64,000 nt of DNA from Caprella mutica (lineage: Eukaryota > Arthropoda > Malacostraca > Amphipoda > Caprellidae): the NCBI GenBank assembly GCA_947561585.1, contig CANNZV010001043.1, positions 1 to 64,000 of the forward strand, read 5' to 3'. Every line of letters begins with the position of its first letter. Position 1 is the first letter of the stretch. Under the pieces are notes generated by a model that was given only the letters and a program-made list of their open reading frames with translations, made no database searches and had not been told where the DNA came from. Positions 1-11,632 of the stretch are shown in pieces. Position numbers and translations under genes: made by a program.

Positions 1-312
1 TATTTGATATTTCCAGTGAAAGCACGGTCTCAAAATACCGGCTTCAAACTAACTAACTAGATTTACCTTAGTCACAAAATTTTTAGGGTTTCTCTTCAAA
101 ATTCCCCTGTCTATATTATATCTCTGAATCAGAGAAAATTTCACGATGTGAAATTATTGTTAAGAGACTATAGGCATATAACCTATAACTAGTTAGTAGT
201 TAACTGGATTATTATTATTAATTGTATCCATAAATTCATGGTGCTTCTTAAATGGAATACATAGCACTAGTAGCAATATCAATCTTTAAGTAGCTACCAA
301 TTATAAGCTAGA

Positions 313-518
313 TAGGGTAAAGCAGGTAAATTGCGGTACACTAATTAACTGTGTCCTCTAACCACAGAAATATCATAGCTTCAAACAATAATAAAATATA
401 GAATGCATTCCGCTACTTCAGATATCTGAACAAATTTCAATAAAAATTCGAATCAAAAAGTTTTAGAAAAGTTCTTGCAAAGACTGCAATTGAACCGCAA
501 TTTACCTGTGGGACCCTA
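313..518. mobile_element. MITE, AGGGTCAAGCAGG family, copy a
   Basis: The left end reads TAGGGTAAAGCAGGTAAATT and the right end is its inverted partner, AATTTACCTGTGGGACCCTA. A TA dinucleotide lies at each edge, as expected for Tc1/mariner-type insertion. It is about 200 bp long with no coding capacity. Related copies are at 950-1133, 2651-3146 and 54135-54369. Confidence 0.75.
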
Positions 519-949
519 GGCAATGATTACAAACAAGTATTATTTACAATTTACGCCACTTTGTACCCGTTAAAATTTTTTATTTTGAGTATTATTGCAC
601 ATATGTAAAGTTACCATATAATATAATAAAGAAGTTCAAGAAAGTTATAGTATTATACGATATATAGTGTATATTTGTTCAATCCAGTAAAGCACGGTCA
701 CGAATTTCCGGCTTGAACTAGCTAACTAGTACCCTAGTCACGAATTCTTAGGGTTTTAGTCATCAAACCTAGCAGGGGGTTATCGAAATTCCCCTGTCTA
801 TAATTTTTCTCTTAGTAGAGAAGAATTTCACTGAGTGAAATTTGGAAAGAGACTCTATTGGCATAGCTAAGCCTATAGCTAGTTAGTAGTAAACTGGTAG
901 TCACCAATTTGTGACGAAAATTTTAAGAGAGTTAAATAGTTACTAGATA

Positions 950-1133
950 TAGGGTCAAGCAGGTAAATTGCGGCACGCTAACTAACTGCGGCCTCTAACA
1001 AAAGAAACATCATGGTTTCAAAACACACGTTAAAAAATAATATTAATAAATTATATCATTCACCGCGCTTCTTTTGATATCAATGCAACATTTCAATGTA
1101 ATTTGGGAGCCGCAATTTACCTATGTGACCCTA
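950..1133. mobile_element. MITE, AGGGTCAAGCAGG family, copy b
   Basis: The terminal inverted repeats read TAGGGTCAAGCAGGTAAATT and AATTTACCTATGTGACCCTA, flanked by TA. The interior is closely similar to copy c and to the reverse complement of copy d, including the GCGCTTCTTTTGAT segment. It is non-coding. Confidence 0.8.
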
Positions 1134-1610
1134 TCATATTTTTGAGATATCCAGTTTAAGCACGGTCACGAATTTCCGGCTTTATCTATTCTAACTAGTA
1201 ACTCTAGTCACGAATTCTTAGAGTTTTAGTCATCAATCCTAGCAGGGGGTTATCGAAATTCCCCTGTCTATAATTTTTCTCTTAGTAGAGAAGAATTTCA
1301 CAATGTGAAATTTGGAAAGAGACTCTATAGGCATAGCTAAGCCTATAGCTAGTTAGTAGTTAACTGGTTAGTAGTCACCGTAAATTTGGGACGAAAATAT
1401 TAAGTTAGTTATACACGATATAGCGTATATTTGCAGTGTAAACACGGTCTCGAAATACCGGCTTCGAACTAACTAACTAGATTTACCCTAGTCACGAATT
1501 TCTAGGGTTTGTCTTCGGTCCAGCAGGGGGTTATCGAAATTCCCCTGTCTGTGAAATTATTGGAAAGAGACTATAGGCATACAACCTATAACTAGTTAGT
1601 AGTTAACTGG

Positions 1611-2650
1611 CTCACTTAAAAACTATCAGCAAGGCCTGTTTTCAAGTACCACGCAAGATAGGTAATTTTTTAAAAATCATAATAACGAGCAAAAGTGGCT
1701 AAAATTATATATCCTATAGAACTAATAGTAAAGCTATAATAAAATCACTTATCTGTATACGAGAACATCTAGGCTTGAATGAAAATCGAATTCAATCGAT
1801 CACAAACACTGTGCACGCACAACTAGACTTTTTAAGCCTAGGAGAGCAGGAAAAAACACACACATGTTAACGCGCCGAATGCAAATGGCGAACTGAATGC
1901 TTAAGTTAACGGCCGATGCAGGTGGACATCTCATAAGTTGGCACCTCTGGAACACTCCAGAATGAACAAGAATGGCGATAAGTAATTATATATTAACATT
2001 TACGATGCATTTAATTGTCTATTTGACCAAGTAATCAAAAGTTATTTCATGAAGATCTATAACCAAATACTTCCGATGCGAGTATCTGTATACCAGGTGA
2101 CGTCATGAATCGCTCGCATGACGTCACACTATCGCGTCATTTTTAAGTGCGAGTATCCTTCTAACTATTCAATTCATGGGTATGACGTAACATTTTTGCG
2201 CTCTATTAACATTTTTTTGACCTAGGCTCTGACTGGGGAGAGGATGCATTTTATTGTTCTCCCCTATAAACAATAGGAAGATAATTATCAGCTGCAAAAA
2301 GAGTAATATATTGTTACCTTATTAATTCAAAATATAAATTAGACTGTGTTATCCAGGGTACATATATCTATATGTTACAGTACCCTCGCTGGTGTTTGCT
2401 TTGCTTTTACCTAGTTCGCTAAAATATCTGTTCTTTAGGAAGTGGAGCCTTGGGTCCAGGGCCGAGGTAGGTACTACCTAACCGGTGCCCCTTAAAAAAT
2501 ATTCTCGATAACTCGTCACTTACAAAAGAATTTAGTCCGTTAGCACCTGGAAGTTTCAGAAATTTAATTTTTTTAGCATTGTATGTTTGGAAAGTTACTT
2601 TGTAATCTGGTATTGAGTCACCAACCATACCAATTTTGAGAAAGTATCTG
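1611..2650. other. Intergenic stretch without a recognised gene
   Basis: AT-rich sequence with no convincing gene. A 69-codon open frame on the minus strand (2419-2628) matches no family I know and has no flanking splice or start context that would support it. Confidence 0.5.
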
Positions 2651-3146
2651 TAGGGTCAAGCAGGTAAATTGCGGCACACTGACTAACTGCGGCCTCTTAC
2701 AACAGAAACATCATTAAATCAAAACACACGTTAAAAACTTAAATTAATAAATTATAGAATGCACTGTGCCAGTCTGCAGAATGTGTCTCTTCTCCCGCAG
2801 AGACTTTAATTTGAGAGAGAGCTACTCTCTGACTCTCAGCAGCAGATTCAGAATCTCCCGCAGCTAAATTAATGGTAACATAGGAATTAATTCGAAATCT
2901 CCCGCAGCTAAATTAATGGTAACATAGGAATTAATTCAAGATCTCCCGCAGAGATCTCCAATTTCTAAAATTCAATCAAAAACTCCCGCAGAGAGTCTTG
3001 GAAAAATGTTCCATATTCTGCAGACTGGCACTGTGCTTCTTTAAGTTCTTTTGATAGCTATGCAACATTTTAATGTGATTTCGGTTCAGATTGTTTTTGA
3101 GACTCTTGAGGGGGCCGCAATTTACCTGCGTGAGTCCGTGACCTTA
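2651..3146. mobile_element. MITE, AGGGTCAAGCAGG family, copy c, split by another element
   Basis: The left TIR starts TAGGGTCAAGCAGGTAAATT at 2651. The right end is eroded, with GCCGCAATTTACCTGCG near 3115-3131. The middle is interrupted by the 258-bp element at 2770-3027, so this copy is older than that insertion. Confidence 0.7.
2770..3027. mobile_element. Short TIR element with a clear target duplication, nested in MITE copy c
   Basis: Left end CAGTCTGCAGAAT, right end ATTCTGCAGACTG. The 9 bp GCACTGTGC occurs at 2761-2769 and again at 3028-3036, a direct target-site duplication (7 bp CACTGTG if the TIR is extended by one base). The interior has several CTCCCGCAG motifs and a tandemly duplicated block of about 50 bp around 2860-2950. 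Related CAGTCTGCAG ends occur near 5815, 12305 and 12620. The duplication size fits a hAT- or Mutator-like cut-and-paste parent, but no transposase is present. Confidence 0.7.
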
Positions 3147-5946
3147 TCTGATTTGGATGTGGCTGTCTCACAGTCACAGCCTGTTCCATGTTTCAAAGTG
3201 TGTCAGGAAAGTCGTCAGTTTAGCGAGAAAATGGATCCAGGTCGCCACATACATTTAATATACTTTAAAGAAGAAATTTGACTTCCTAGTGAAGATTTTA
3301 CACTTGAAAATATCCTCATGCTTCATATCTGATGCATGTGCATCTCTTGAGACTATTTTATTATTGATTTACTTGTTATTTACATGTTTTTCAACTTCTT
3401 TCACCACTCAAAAGTCACCAGTATACTGGCGACTTTGTCCATACTTTGAAACATGGAGCCTGTTGCCCACTCTGGAAAATATCTTAGGCTAACAGATGAA
3501 TTTTAGAGGCTATATGCTGCGGATTATACAGTTCCAATTAATTTATTACTGTATTTTTTAGGTTTGCTAAACTCTAACAGAGAGATTAATCAATCAGAAA
3601 AGACTACTTTTTCCAGATTGTATTTGGTGGTAAATTCCAATGATATCTCGGGAGATATTCAATTTCTCTAATAAAAAATTCCTGCAATGTCCGAATGTCT
3701 GAGGATATTTAACTATTAATTCCTATATTACTATTAATTTTTGGAGGAGAAACTGGAAAAATGTTGGAGGACTAGACAAATTGATGAAAAATGTTGGCAG
3801 CTATTTCTTAGATTTTTGAAAAAGTCAGGAGTTCAGTGCACCAAATACAAACTGGTACTTTTTCCAGAGTGGCCTGTTGCCTGTCTTAGTGTCTATTCTA
3901 TAATTCTGAGTTCTCTCACTTCTCTGCATGTAAAATATCTTGTAGAGTGCCAAGTGAATTAGTATGGCTCATAAACACTCCATTTGTCTCTCCAAAAATC
4001 AAAATCACCAAATTTCCATGTTTAAATGTGTGGCACTTAAACACGGTGACCCCAGTCTGCAAAGTGAAAGTGTGTCAAATCTGTCATCAAGATTTCATAT
4101 TTCAGGATAACTAGTCTTCAAATTTTTCTCCAAAATGACCAATTTTCTTCAAAATGTCTCCAATAATAACATGTAAACCAGTCTGTATTTGGTGCACAAA
4201 ATTCCACTGACTTTTTGAAAAAGCTGAAAAAATCCACCATAAATTTCCACTAATTTGGCTGATCCACCAACATTTTACCCATTTTTCTACTGAAAATTAA
4301 TAGTAACATAGGAATAAATTCTAGCTAAAAAATGATAAAAAATCCACCAACTTTGCCAGAATATTATTTTCAGTGGAGAAAAATTCCACCGACAAGTTGG
4401 TGGAATTTACCATGAAATACAGTCTGGCATGTAAACATATGAATTAATTAGAAAATAGTCACCAAGATCTTGTTCTGATGAATTTCCCCTCAAATATAGC
4501 CTCCAAAGATGACTTGGACCGTTGAAACGGATAGGACTAATAGAGGTTCGACCTTTTATGCTAAAAGGATTTAAATAATGAACAGTAGCTAGAAGATAAG
4601 AATTAACAAAGAAAAGCAAAAAGGAATTGAAACAAATGGGATGAACAACCCTAATTTAATTTAAACACAAGAACAAGTTTTTGATTAGTTACATGGAAAT
4701 CAATAGCACCAATGTTCACATTAATAGAATTGAATATATCACTTGGAAACTAAGAAATCGACTTCAATGATGCACACCAATGCCTTAAAAGTACCCTTAC
4801 AATTATGCTTATAATAGACTTAAAGTTACTACATAAAACAAGCTACTACTATCGGCTAATTAATGGCTAAGATAAGACTGGGCTTATTATAACTGGCAGA
4901 CTAGACTCTTAGGTAAATAGATCCCAATTAAGAATTTGTAACTGCCAAGAGAGAACTGGGACGAGCTATTGAATGTTAGCAGCCGCATCTTCCTAAAGTT
5001 AGACAGGTCCAGTCCCGAGCATGAAAGCTCCTGTGGAGAGAACCCCCACTTTCAGATATACAGATAATAGAGTAGTAATATCTCAAAGTTAAACAAAGCC
5101 AAAAATCATAACATTAATTATTTCTAATTAAATTATACTTTAAGCTATTTATATAATAATAAACAACTAAATATTAATTCAAACTAATTAAGCATCAATT
5201 ATAACTAACTAATATTAATTACAACTAATTAAATTCTAACTTACAATTAACTATATTAAAACTACCTAAATTTCCTATAATAAACATATAATGAAATCAA
5301 TAAAACTCACCACTCTGCTAAGTGAAGCCTTCAACAAGTATCAGCAACCAGGAACAGAACAGGACAGCAGACGGGAACAAGACAGCAATGAAATAGCAGA
5401 CAAGAAGTGAAGCCAATAACAAAGAATAGTAGCCAATCTTAGCCCTAAGCTAGGCTATCAGCTCTTAATTATCAAATTTGCACTATTGATTATATATGAG
5501 ATAATCTAAACCAACAAAAGAAAAGATTAACAAACAAAGCACAAATACACAACGAAAAAGTCACAAGTGTAAACAAATACTGGAGAGAGAGCACTTCACA
5601 TGTTGGCACCATGAGATCACAATTAGAAATGACGACATGTTAGGAAGCAGGTGACGTTCACAACTACAATGTTTCTGAGAGGTGCATCTCAGAGAAAACA
5701 GTTTGAACTATAATTCTTCATGTAACATATTTATCTCTTTAGTTAATAAATATGCACCCCTCTACACCGTGATGGACGTGCTTTTCAGACTGGTAAACAC
5801 TTACACCAGTCTGTCCAGTCTGCAAAAAATGCATGAAGTAGACAGTAGTGAAGTTTATCTGGCAACTATTGAGGCCTCAGGCCTTGATTTTAGTTTCCTG
5901 AATTATCTGGCGACAATTTTCTAATTAATTCCTATGTTTACATGTA
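3147..5946. repeat. Repeat-derived intergenic block
   Basis: No gene is recognised. Scraps of CAGTCTGC-ended elements recur, together with the phrase TTAATTCCTATGTT. The segment 3205-3490 is a diverged direct repeat of about 11880-12290, on the far side of the large minisatellite element; both share GATCCAGGTCGCCACAT and ATGCATGTG(C/T)ATCTCTTGAG. 4640-5660 is plain AT-rich sequence with nothing further to report. Confidence 0.5.
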
Positions 5947-8900
5947 GCGTCAGACCGGGTGGCTTTGCGCACTTCAACATTCCGGGTGAAGTTGCGCATC
6001 GGTAATTGACGGTGAATGCATGAAAATATTTCAAATCTGAGAACACCATTGGAAAGAGCAGCTCTTAAACCCCCTTAGTGCATAAATTTCACGAAAATCG
6101 TAAGAGATTAGGTATAGATACTAAGTGTTCAAACAGAGACCTATGTTTTTTATGGCAAAATAATTATTTTGGACTAGAATCGAATCTCCGCGAACTATGC
6201 TGTAGTGTTGATAATTATGCTCCAATTTGATTGCAATTTACGCTGGATACGCATAATTTACAGCAGATTAACGTCATGTAAGATGATTTTAATAATAATT
6301 ATAAATTATTGAGATATAACCAATATACTAGATGCGCAAGATCACCCTGGGAATATTTTAATTCACTGGTGGACTTGCGCACATTTATCAATAAAGTTAA
6401 AGAGCTCTTATTCATTAATAAACCTGTGATATTCATCCCGGATACTCCTATATCACGGCAATTCCACAGCAGCCTCACGGCAGTTGCACAGCAGCCTCGC
6501 GGCAGTTGCACAGCAGCCTCGCCCTCACGGCAATTGCACAGCAGCCTCGTCCTCACGGCAATTGCACAGCAGCCTCGCCCTCACGGCAATTGCACAGCAG
6601 CCTCGTCCTCATGGCAATTGCACAGCAGCCTCGCCCTCACGGCAATTGCACAGCAGCCTCGCCCTCACGGCAATTCCACAGCAGCCTCGCCCTCACGGCA
6701 ATTCCACAGCAGACTCACGGCAAATGCACAGCAGTCTCACGGCAAATGCACAGCAGCCTCACGGCAATTGCACAGCAGACTCACGGCAATTGCACAGCAG
6801 ACTCACGGCAATTGCACAGCAGCCTCACAGCAATTGCACAGCAGACTCACGGCAATTCCACAGCAGTCTCATAGCAATTCCTCAGCAGTCTCACGGCAAT
6901 TCCAAAGCAGTCTCACGGCAATTCCACAGCAGTCTCACGGCAATTCCACAGCAGTCTCACGGCAATTCCACAGCAGTCTCACGGCAATTCCACAGCAGTC
7001 TCACGGCAATTCCACAGCAGTCTCATGGCAATTCCACAGAAGTCTCACGGAAATTCCACAGCAGACTCACGGCAATTCCACAGCAGTCTCACGGCAAATG
7101 CACAGCAGCCTCACGGCAATTGCACAGCAGACTCACGGCAATTGCACAGCAGACTCACGGCAATTGCACAGCAGCCTCACGGCAATTGCTCAGCAGACTC
7201 ACGGCAATTGCTCAGCAGACTCACGGCAATTGCACAGCAGTCTCACGGCAATTCCACAGCAGTCTCATGGCAATTCCACAGCAGTCTCACGGCAATTCCA
7301 CAGCAGTCTCACGGCAATTCCACAGCAGTCTCACGGCAATTCTACAGCAGCTTCACGTTAATTCCACAGCAGCCTCACGGTAATTCCACAGCAGTCTCAC
7401 GGCAATTCCACAGCAGTCTCAGGGCAATTCCACAGAAGTCTCACGGAAATTCCACAGCAGACTCACGACAATTCCACAGCAGACTCACGACAAATCCACA
7501 GCAGACTCACGACAAATCCACAGCAGACTCACGACAAATCCACAGCAGACTCACGACAATTCCACTGCAGCCTCACGGCAATTGCACAGCAGACTCACGG
7601 CAATTGCACAGCAGCCTCACGGCAATTGCACAGCAGCCTCACGGCAATTGCACAGCAGCCTCACGACAATTGCACAGCAGACTCACTGCAATTGCACAGC
7701 AGCCTCACGGCAATTGCACAGCAGCCTCGCGGCAATTCCACAGAAGCCCCACGGCAATTCCACAGCAGCCTCACGGCAATTCCACAGCAGACTCACGGCA
7801 ATTCCACAGCAGACTCACGGCAATTGCACAGCAGACTCACGGCAATTGCACAGCAGACTCACGGCAATTGCACAGCAGACTCACGGCAATTGCACAGCAG
7901 ACTCACGGCAATTGCACAGCAGACTCACGGCAATTGCACAGCAGACTCACGGCAATTCCACAGCAGACTCACGGCAATTCCATAGCAGCCTCACGGCAAT
8001 TCCACAGCAGCCTCACGGCAATTCCACAGCAGACTCACGGCAATGCCACAGCAGACTCACGGCAATGCCACAGCAGACTCACGGCAATGCCACAGCAGAC
8101 TCACGGCAATTCCACAGCAGACTCACGGCAATTCCACAGCAGACTCACGGCAATTCCACAGCAGACTCACGGCAATTCCACAGCAGACTCACGGCAATTC
8201 CACAGCAGACTCACGGCAATTCCACAGCAGACTCACGGCAATTCCACAGCAGACTCACGGCAATTCCACAGCAGACTCACGGCAATTCCACAGCAGACTC
8301 ACGGCAATTGCACAGCAGACTCAAGGCAATTGCACAGCAGACTCACGGCAATTGCACAGCAGACTAACGGCAATTGCACAGCAGACTCACGGCAATTGCA
8401 CAGCAGACTAACGGCAATTGCACAGCAGACTAACGGCAATTGCACAGCAGACTCACGGCAATTGCACAGCAGTCTCACGGCAATTCCACAGCAGTCTCAT
8501 GGCAATTCCACAGCAGTCTCACGGCAATTCCACAGCAGTCTCACGGCAATTCCACAGCAGCTTCACGTTAATTCCACAGCAGCCTCACGGTAATTCCACA
8601 GCAGTCTCACGGCAATTCCACAGCAGTCTCAGGGCAATTCCACAGAAGTCTCACGGAAATTCCACAGCAGACTCACGACAATTCCACAGCAGACTCACGA
8701 CAAATCCACAGCAGACTCACGACAATTCCACTGCAGCCTCACGGCAATTGCACAGCAGACTCACGGCAATTGCACAGCAGCCTCACTGCAATTGCACAGC
8801 AGCCTCACGGCAATTGCACAGCAGCCTCACGACAATTGCACAGCAGACTCACTGCAATTGCACAGCAGCCTCACGGCAATTGCACAGCAGACTCACGGCA

Positions 8901-11630
8901 ATTGCACAGCAGACTCACGGCAATTGCACAGCAGACTCACGGCAATTGCACAGCAGACTCACGGCAATTGCACAGCAGACTCACGGCAATTGCACAGCAG
9001 ACTCACGGCAATTCCATAGCAGCCTCACGGCAATTCCACAGCAGCCTCACGGCAATTCCACAGCAGACTCACGGCAATGCCACAGCAGACTCACGGCAAT
9101 GCCACAGCAGACTCACGGCAATTCCACAGCAGACTCACGGCAATTCCACAGCAGACTCACGGCAATTCCACAGCAGACTCACGGCAATTCCACAGCAGAC
9201 TCACGGCAATTCCACAGCATACTCACGGCAATTGCACAGCAGTCTCACGGCAATTCCACAGCAGTCTCATGGCAATTCCACAGCAGTCTCACGGCAATTC
9301 CACAGCAGTCTCACGGCAATTCCACAGCAGTCTCACGGCAATTCTACAGCAGCTTCACGTTAATTCCACAGCAGCCTCACGGTAATTCCACAGCAGTCTC
9401 ACGGCAATTCCACAGCAGTCTCAGGGCAATTCCACAGAAGTCTCACGGAAATTCCACAGCAGACTCACGACAATTCCACAGCAGACTCACGACAAATCCA
9501 CAGCAGACTCACGACAAATCCACAGCAGACTCACGACAATTCCACTGCAGCCTCACGGCAATTGCACAGCAGACTCACGGCAATTGCACAGCAGCCTCAC
9601 GGCAATTGCACAGCAGCCTCACGACAATTGCACAGCAGACTCACTGCAATTGCACAGCAGCCTCACGGCAATTGCACAGCAGCCTCGCGGCAATTCCACA
9701 GAAGCCCCACGGCAATTCCACAGCAGCCTCACGGCAATTCCACAGCAGACTCACGGCAATTCCACAGCAGACTCACGGCAATTGCACAGCAGACTCACGG
9801 CAATTGCACAGCAGACTCACGGCAATTGCACAGCAGACTCACGGCAATTGCACAGCAGACTCACGGCAATTGCACAGCAGACTCACGGCAATTGCACAGC
9901 AGACTCACGGCAATTCCACAGCAGACTCACGGCAATTCCATAGCAGCCTCACGGCAATTCCACAGCAGCCTCACGGCAATTCCACAGCAGACTCACGGCA
10001 ATGCCACAGCAGACTCACGGCAATGCCACAGCAGACTCACGGCAATGCCACAGCAGACTCACGGCAATTCCACAGCAAACTCACGGCAATTCCACAGCAG
10101 ACTCACGGCAATTCCACAGCAGACTCACGGCAATTCCACAGCAGACTCACGGCAATTCCACAGCAGACTCACGGCAATTCCACAGCAGACTCACGGCAAT
10201 TGCACAGCAGACTCACGGCAATTGCACAGCAGACTCACGGCAATTGCACAGCAGACTAACGGCAATTGCACAGCAGACTCACGGCAATTGCACAGCAGAC
10301 TAACGGCAATTGCACAGCAGACTAACGGCAATTGCACAGCAGCCTCACGGCAATTGCACAGCAGACTCACGGCAATTGCACAGCAGTCTCACGGCAATTC
10401 CACAGCAGTCTCATGGCAATTCCACAGCAGTCTCACGGCAATTCCACAGCAGTCTCACGGCAATTCCACAGCAGTCTCACGGCAATTCCACAGCAGCTTC
10501 ACGTTAATTCCACAGCAGCCTCACGGTAATTCCACAGCAGTCTCACGGCAATTCCACAGCAGTCTCAGGGCAATTCCACAGAAGTCTCACGGAAATTCCA
10601 CAGCAGACTCACGACAATTCCACAGCAGACTCACGACAATTCCACTGCAGCCTCACGACAATTCCACTGCAGCCTCACGGCAATTGCACAGCAGACTCAC
10701 GGCAATTGCACAGCAGCCTCACTGCAATTGCACAGCAGCCTCACGGCAATTGCACAGCAGCCTCACGACAATTGCACAGCAGACTCACTGCAATTGCACA
10801 GCAGCCTCACGGCAATTGCACAGCAGACTCACGGCAATTGCACAGCAGACTCACGGCAATTGCACAGCAGACTCACGGCAATTGCACAGCAGACTCACGG
10901 CAATTGCACAGCAGACTCACGGCAATTGCACAGCAGACTCACGGCAATTCCATAGCAGCCTCACGGCAATTCCACAGCAGCCTCACGGCAATTCCACAGC
11001 AGACTCACGGCAATGCCACAGCAGACTCACGGCAATGCCACAGCAGACTCACGGCAATTCCACAGCAGACTCACGGCAATTCCACAGCAGACTCACGGCA
11101 ATTCCACAGCAGACTCACGGCAATTCCACAGCAGACTCACGGCAATTCCACAGCAGACTCACGGCAATTCCACAGCAGACTCACGGCAATTCCACAGCAG
11201 ACTCACGGCAATTCCACAGCAGACTCACGGCAATTCCACAGCAGACTCACGGCAATTCCACAGCAGACTCACGGCAATTGCACAGCAGATTGAGGCAGTT
11301 GCATAGAAGATTGGGGCAGATTAACGGCAGTTGCATAGCATATCGGGGTTAGATTTTACATGCACAGTTTATACATAGGATGAACTTGCGCACTGCGCAG
11401 TTTCACATTGGGTGAATTAGCGCAGTGCGCAAGTACACCCGGTAATTGCGCTAAATTCACCCGGTTTATCCCCACGATCTTTGCGCACAGTTTTTCGTTG
11501 ATAACTTTTTTTCTATTGAACTTAAAGAGTTGAAACTTGGTGAGCTTCTATGTCTACCCTTCATCTATTCTCTAGTTTTTTCGTAAAATCAAAGTATGCG
11601 GAAAATGCGCAAAGTCACCCGGTCCAACGC
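5947..11630. mobile_element. 5.7-kb TA-flanked TIR element with a minisatellite interior
   Basis: The left end is TA + GCGTCAGACCGGGTGGCTTT (5945-5966) and the right end is the inverted partner AAAGTCACCCGGTCCAACGC + TA (11611-11632). The subterminal parts (5967-6130 and 11440-11600) also look like diverged inverted copies, with repeated TTTGCGCA and ACCCGG motifs. TA at both edges suggests a Tc1/mariner-like, non-autonomous element. No transposase was seen. Most of the interior is the 22-bp tandem array annotated separately, so the element probably grew by internal tandem amplification. Confidence 0.65.
6454..11350 (+). repeat. 22-bp minisatellite array, about 4.9 kb
   Basis: The unit is CACGGCAATTCCACAGCAGA followed by CT, about 220 copies. 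Common variants change TTCC to TTGC or TGCC, and CAGACT to CAGCCT or CAGTCT. The 5' edge (6500-6710) uses a 28-bp variant with six extra bases (CGCCCT or CGTCCT). All three plus frames are open for hundreds of codons because the unit has no stop in any frame; since 22 is not a multiple of three, each frame reads the same 22-residue cycle. This is a property of the unit, not evidence for a protein. Long-range copies of whole blocks are visible (see findings). Confidence 0.9.
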
Positions 11631-11632
11631 TA

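Larger units (their letters stand above)
13..1610. repeat. Four copies of a hairpin-rich dispersed repeat
   Basis: Copies lie at about 13-207, 684-897, 1151-1367 and 1433-1610, all in the same orientation. Most begin CCAGT and all end ACTGG. Each holds a chain of short inverted repeats: CCCTA..TAGGG around a TCACGAATT-like loop, CAGGGG..CCCCTG (copies 2-4), TTTCAC..GTGAAA (copies 1-3) and TAGGC..GCCTA. Copies 1 and 2 are each followed by a MITE of the AGGGTCAAGCAGG family, so part of the region may be a segmental duplication with a period of about 640-670 bp. No open frame is convincing. It could be a MITE family or a structured transcript-derived repeat. Confidence 0.7.

Noticed and set aside
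2419..2628. 69-codon minus-strand open frame as a small gene
   Set aside because: No family resemblance, no splice or promoter support, and surrounded by repeats.
6454..11350. CRISPR-like array
   Set aside because: Units are directly tandem with no unique spacers, and the context is a eukaryotic genome.
6309..11352. Open frames of up to 613 codons reading Gln/His/Ser/Thr-rich 22-residue repeats, possible structural or antifreeze-like protein
   Set aside because: All three plus frames are open at once because the 22-bp unit has no stop in any frame; the peptides are permutations of one cycle and there is no splice or start context.
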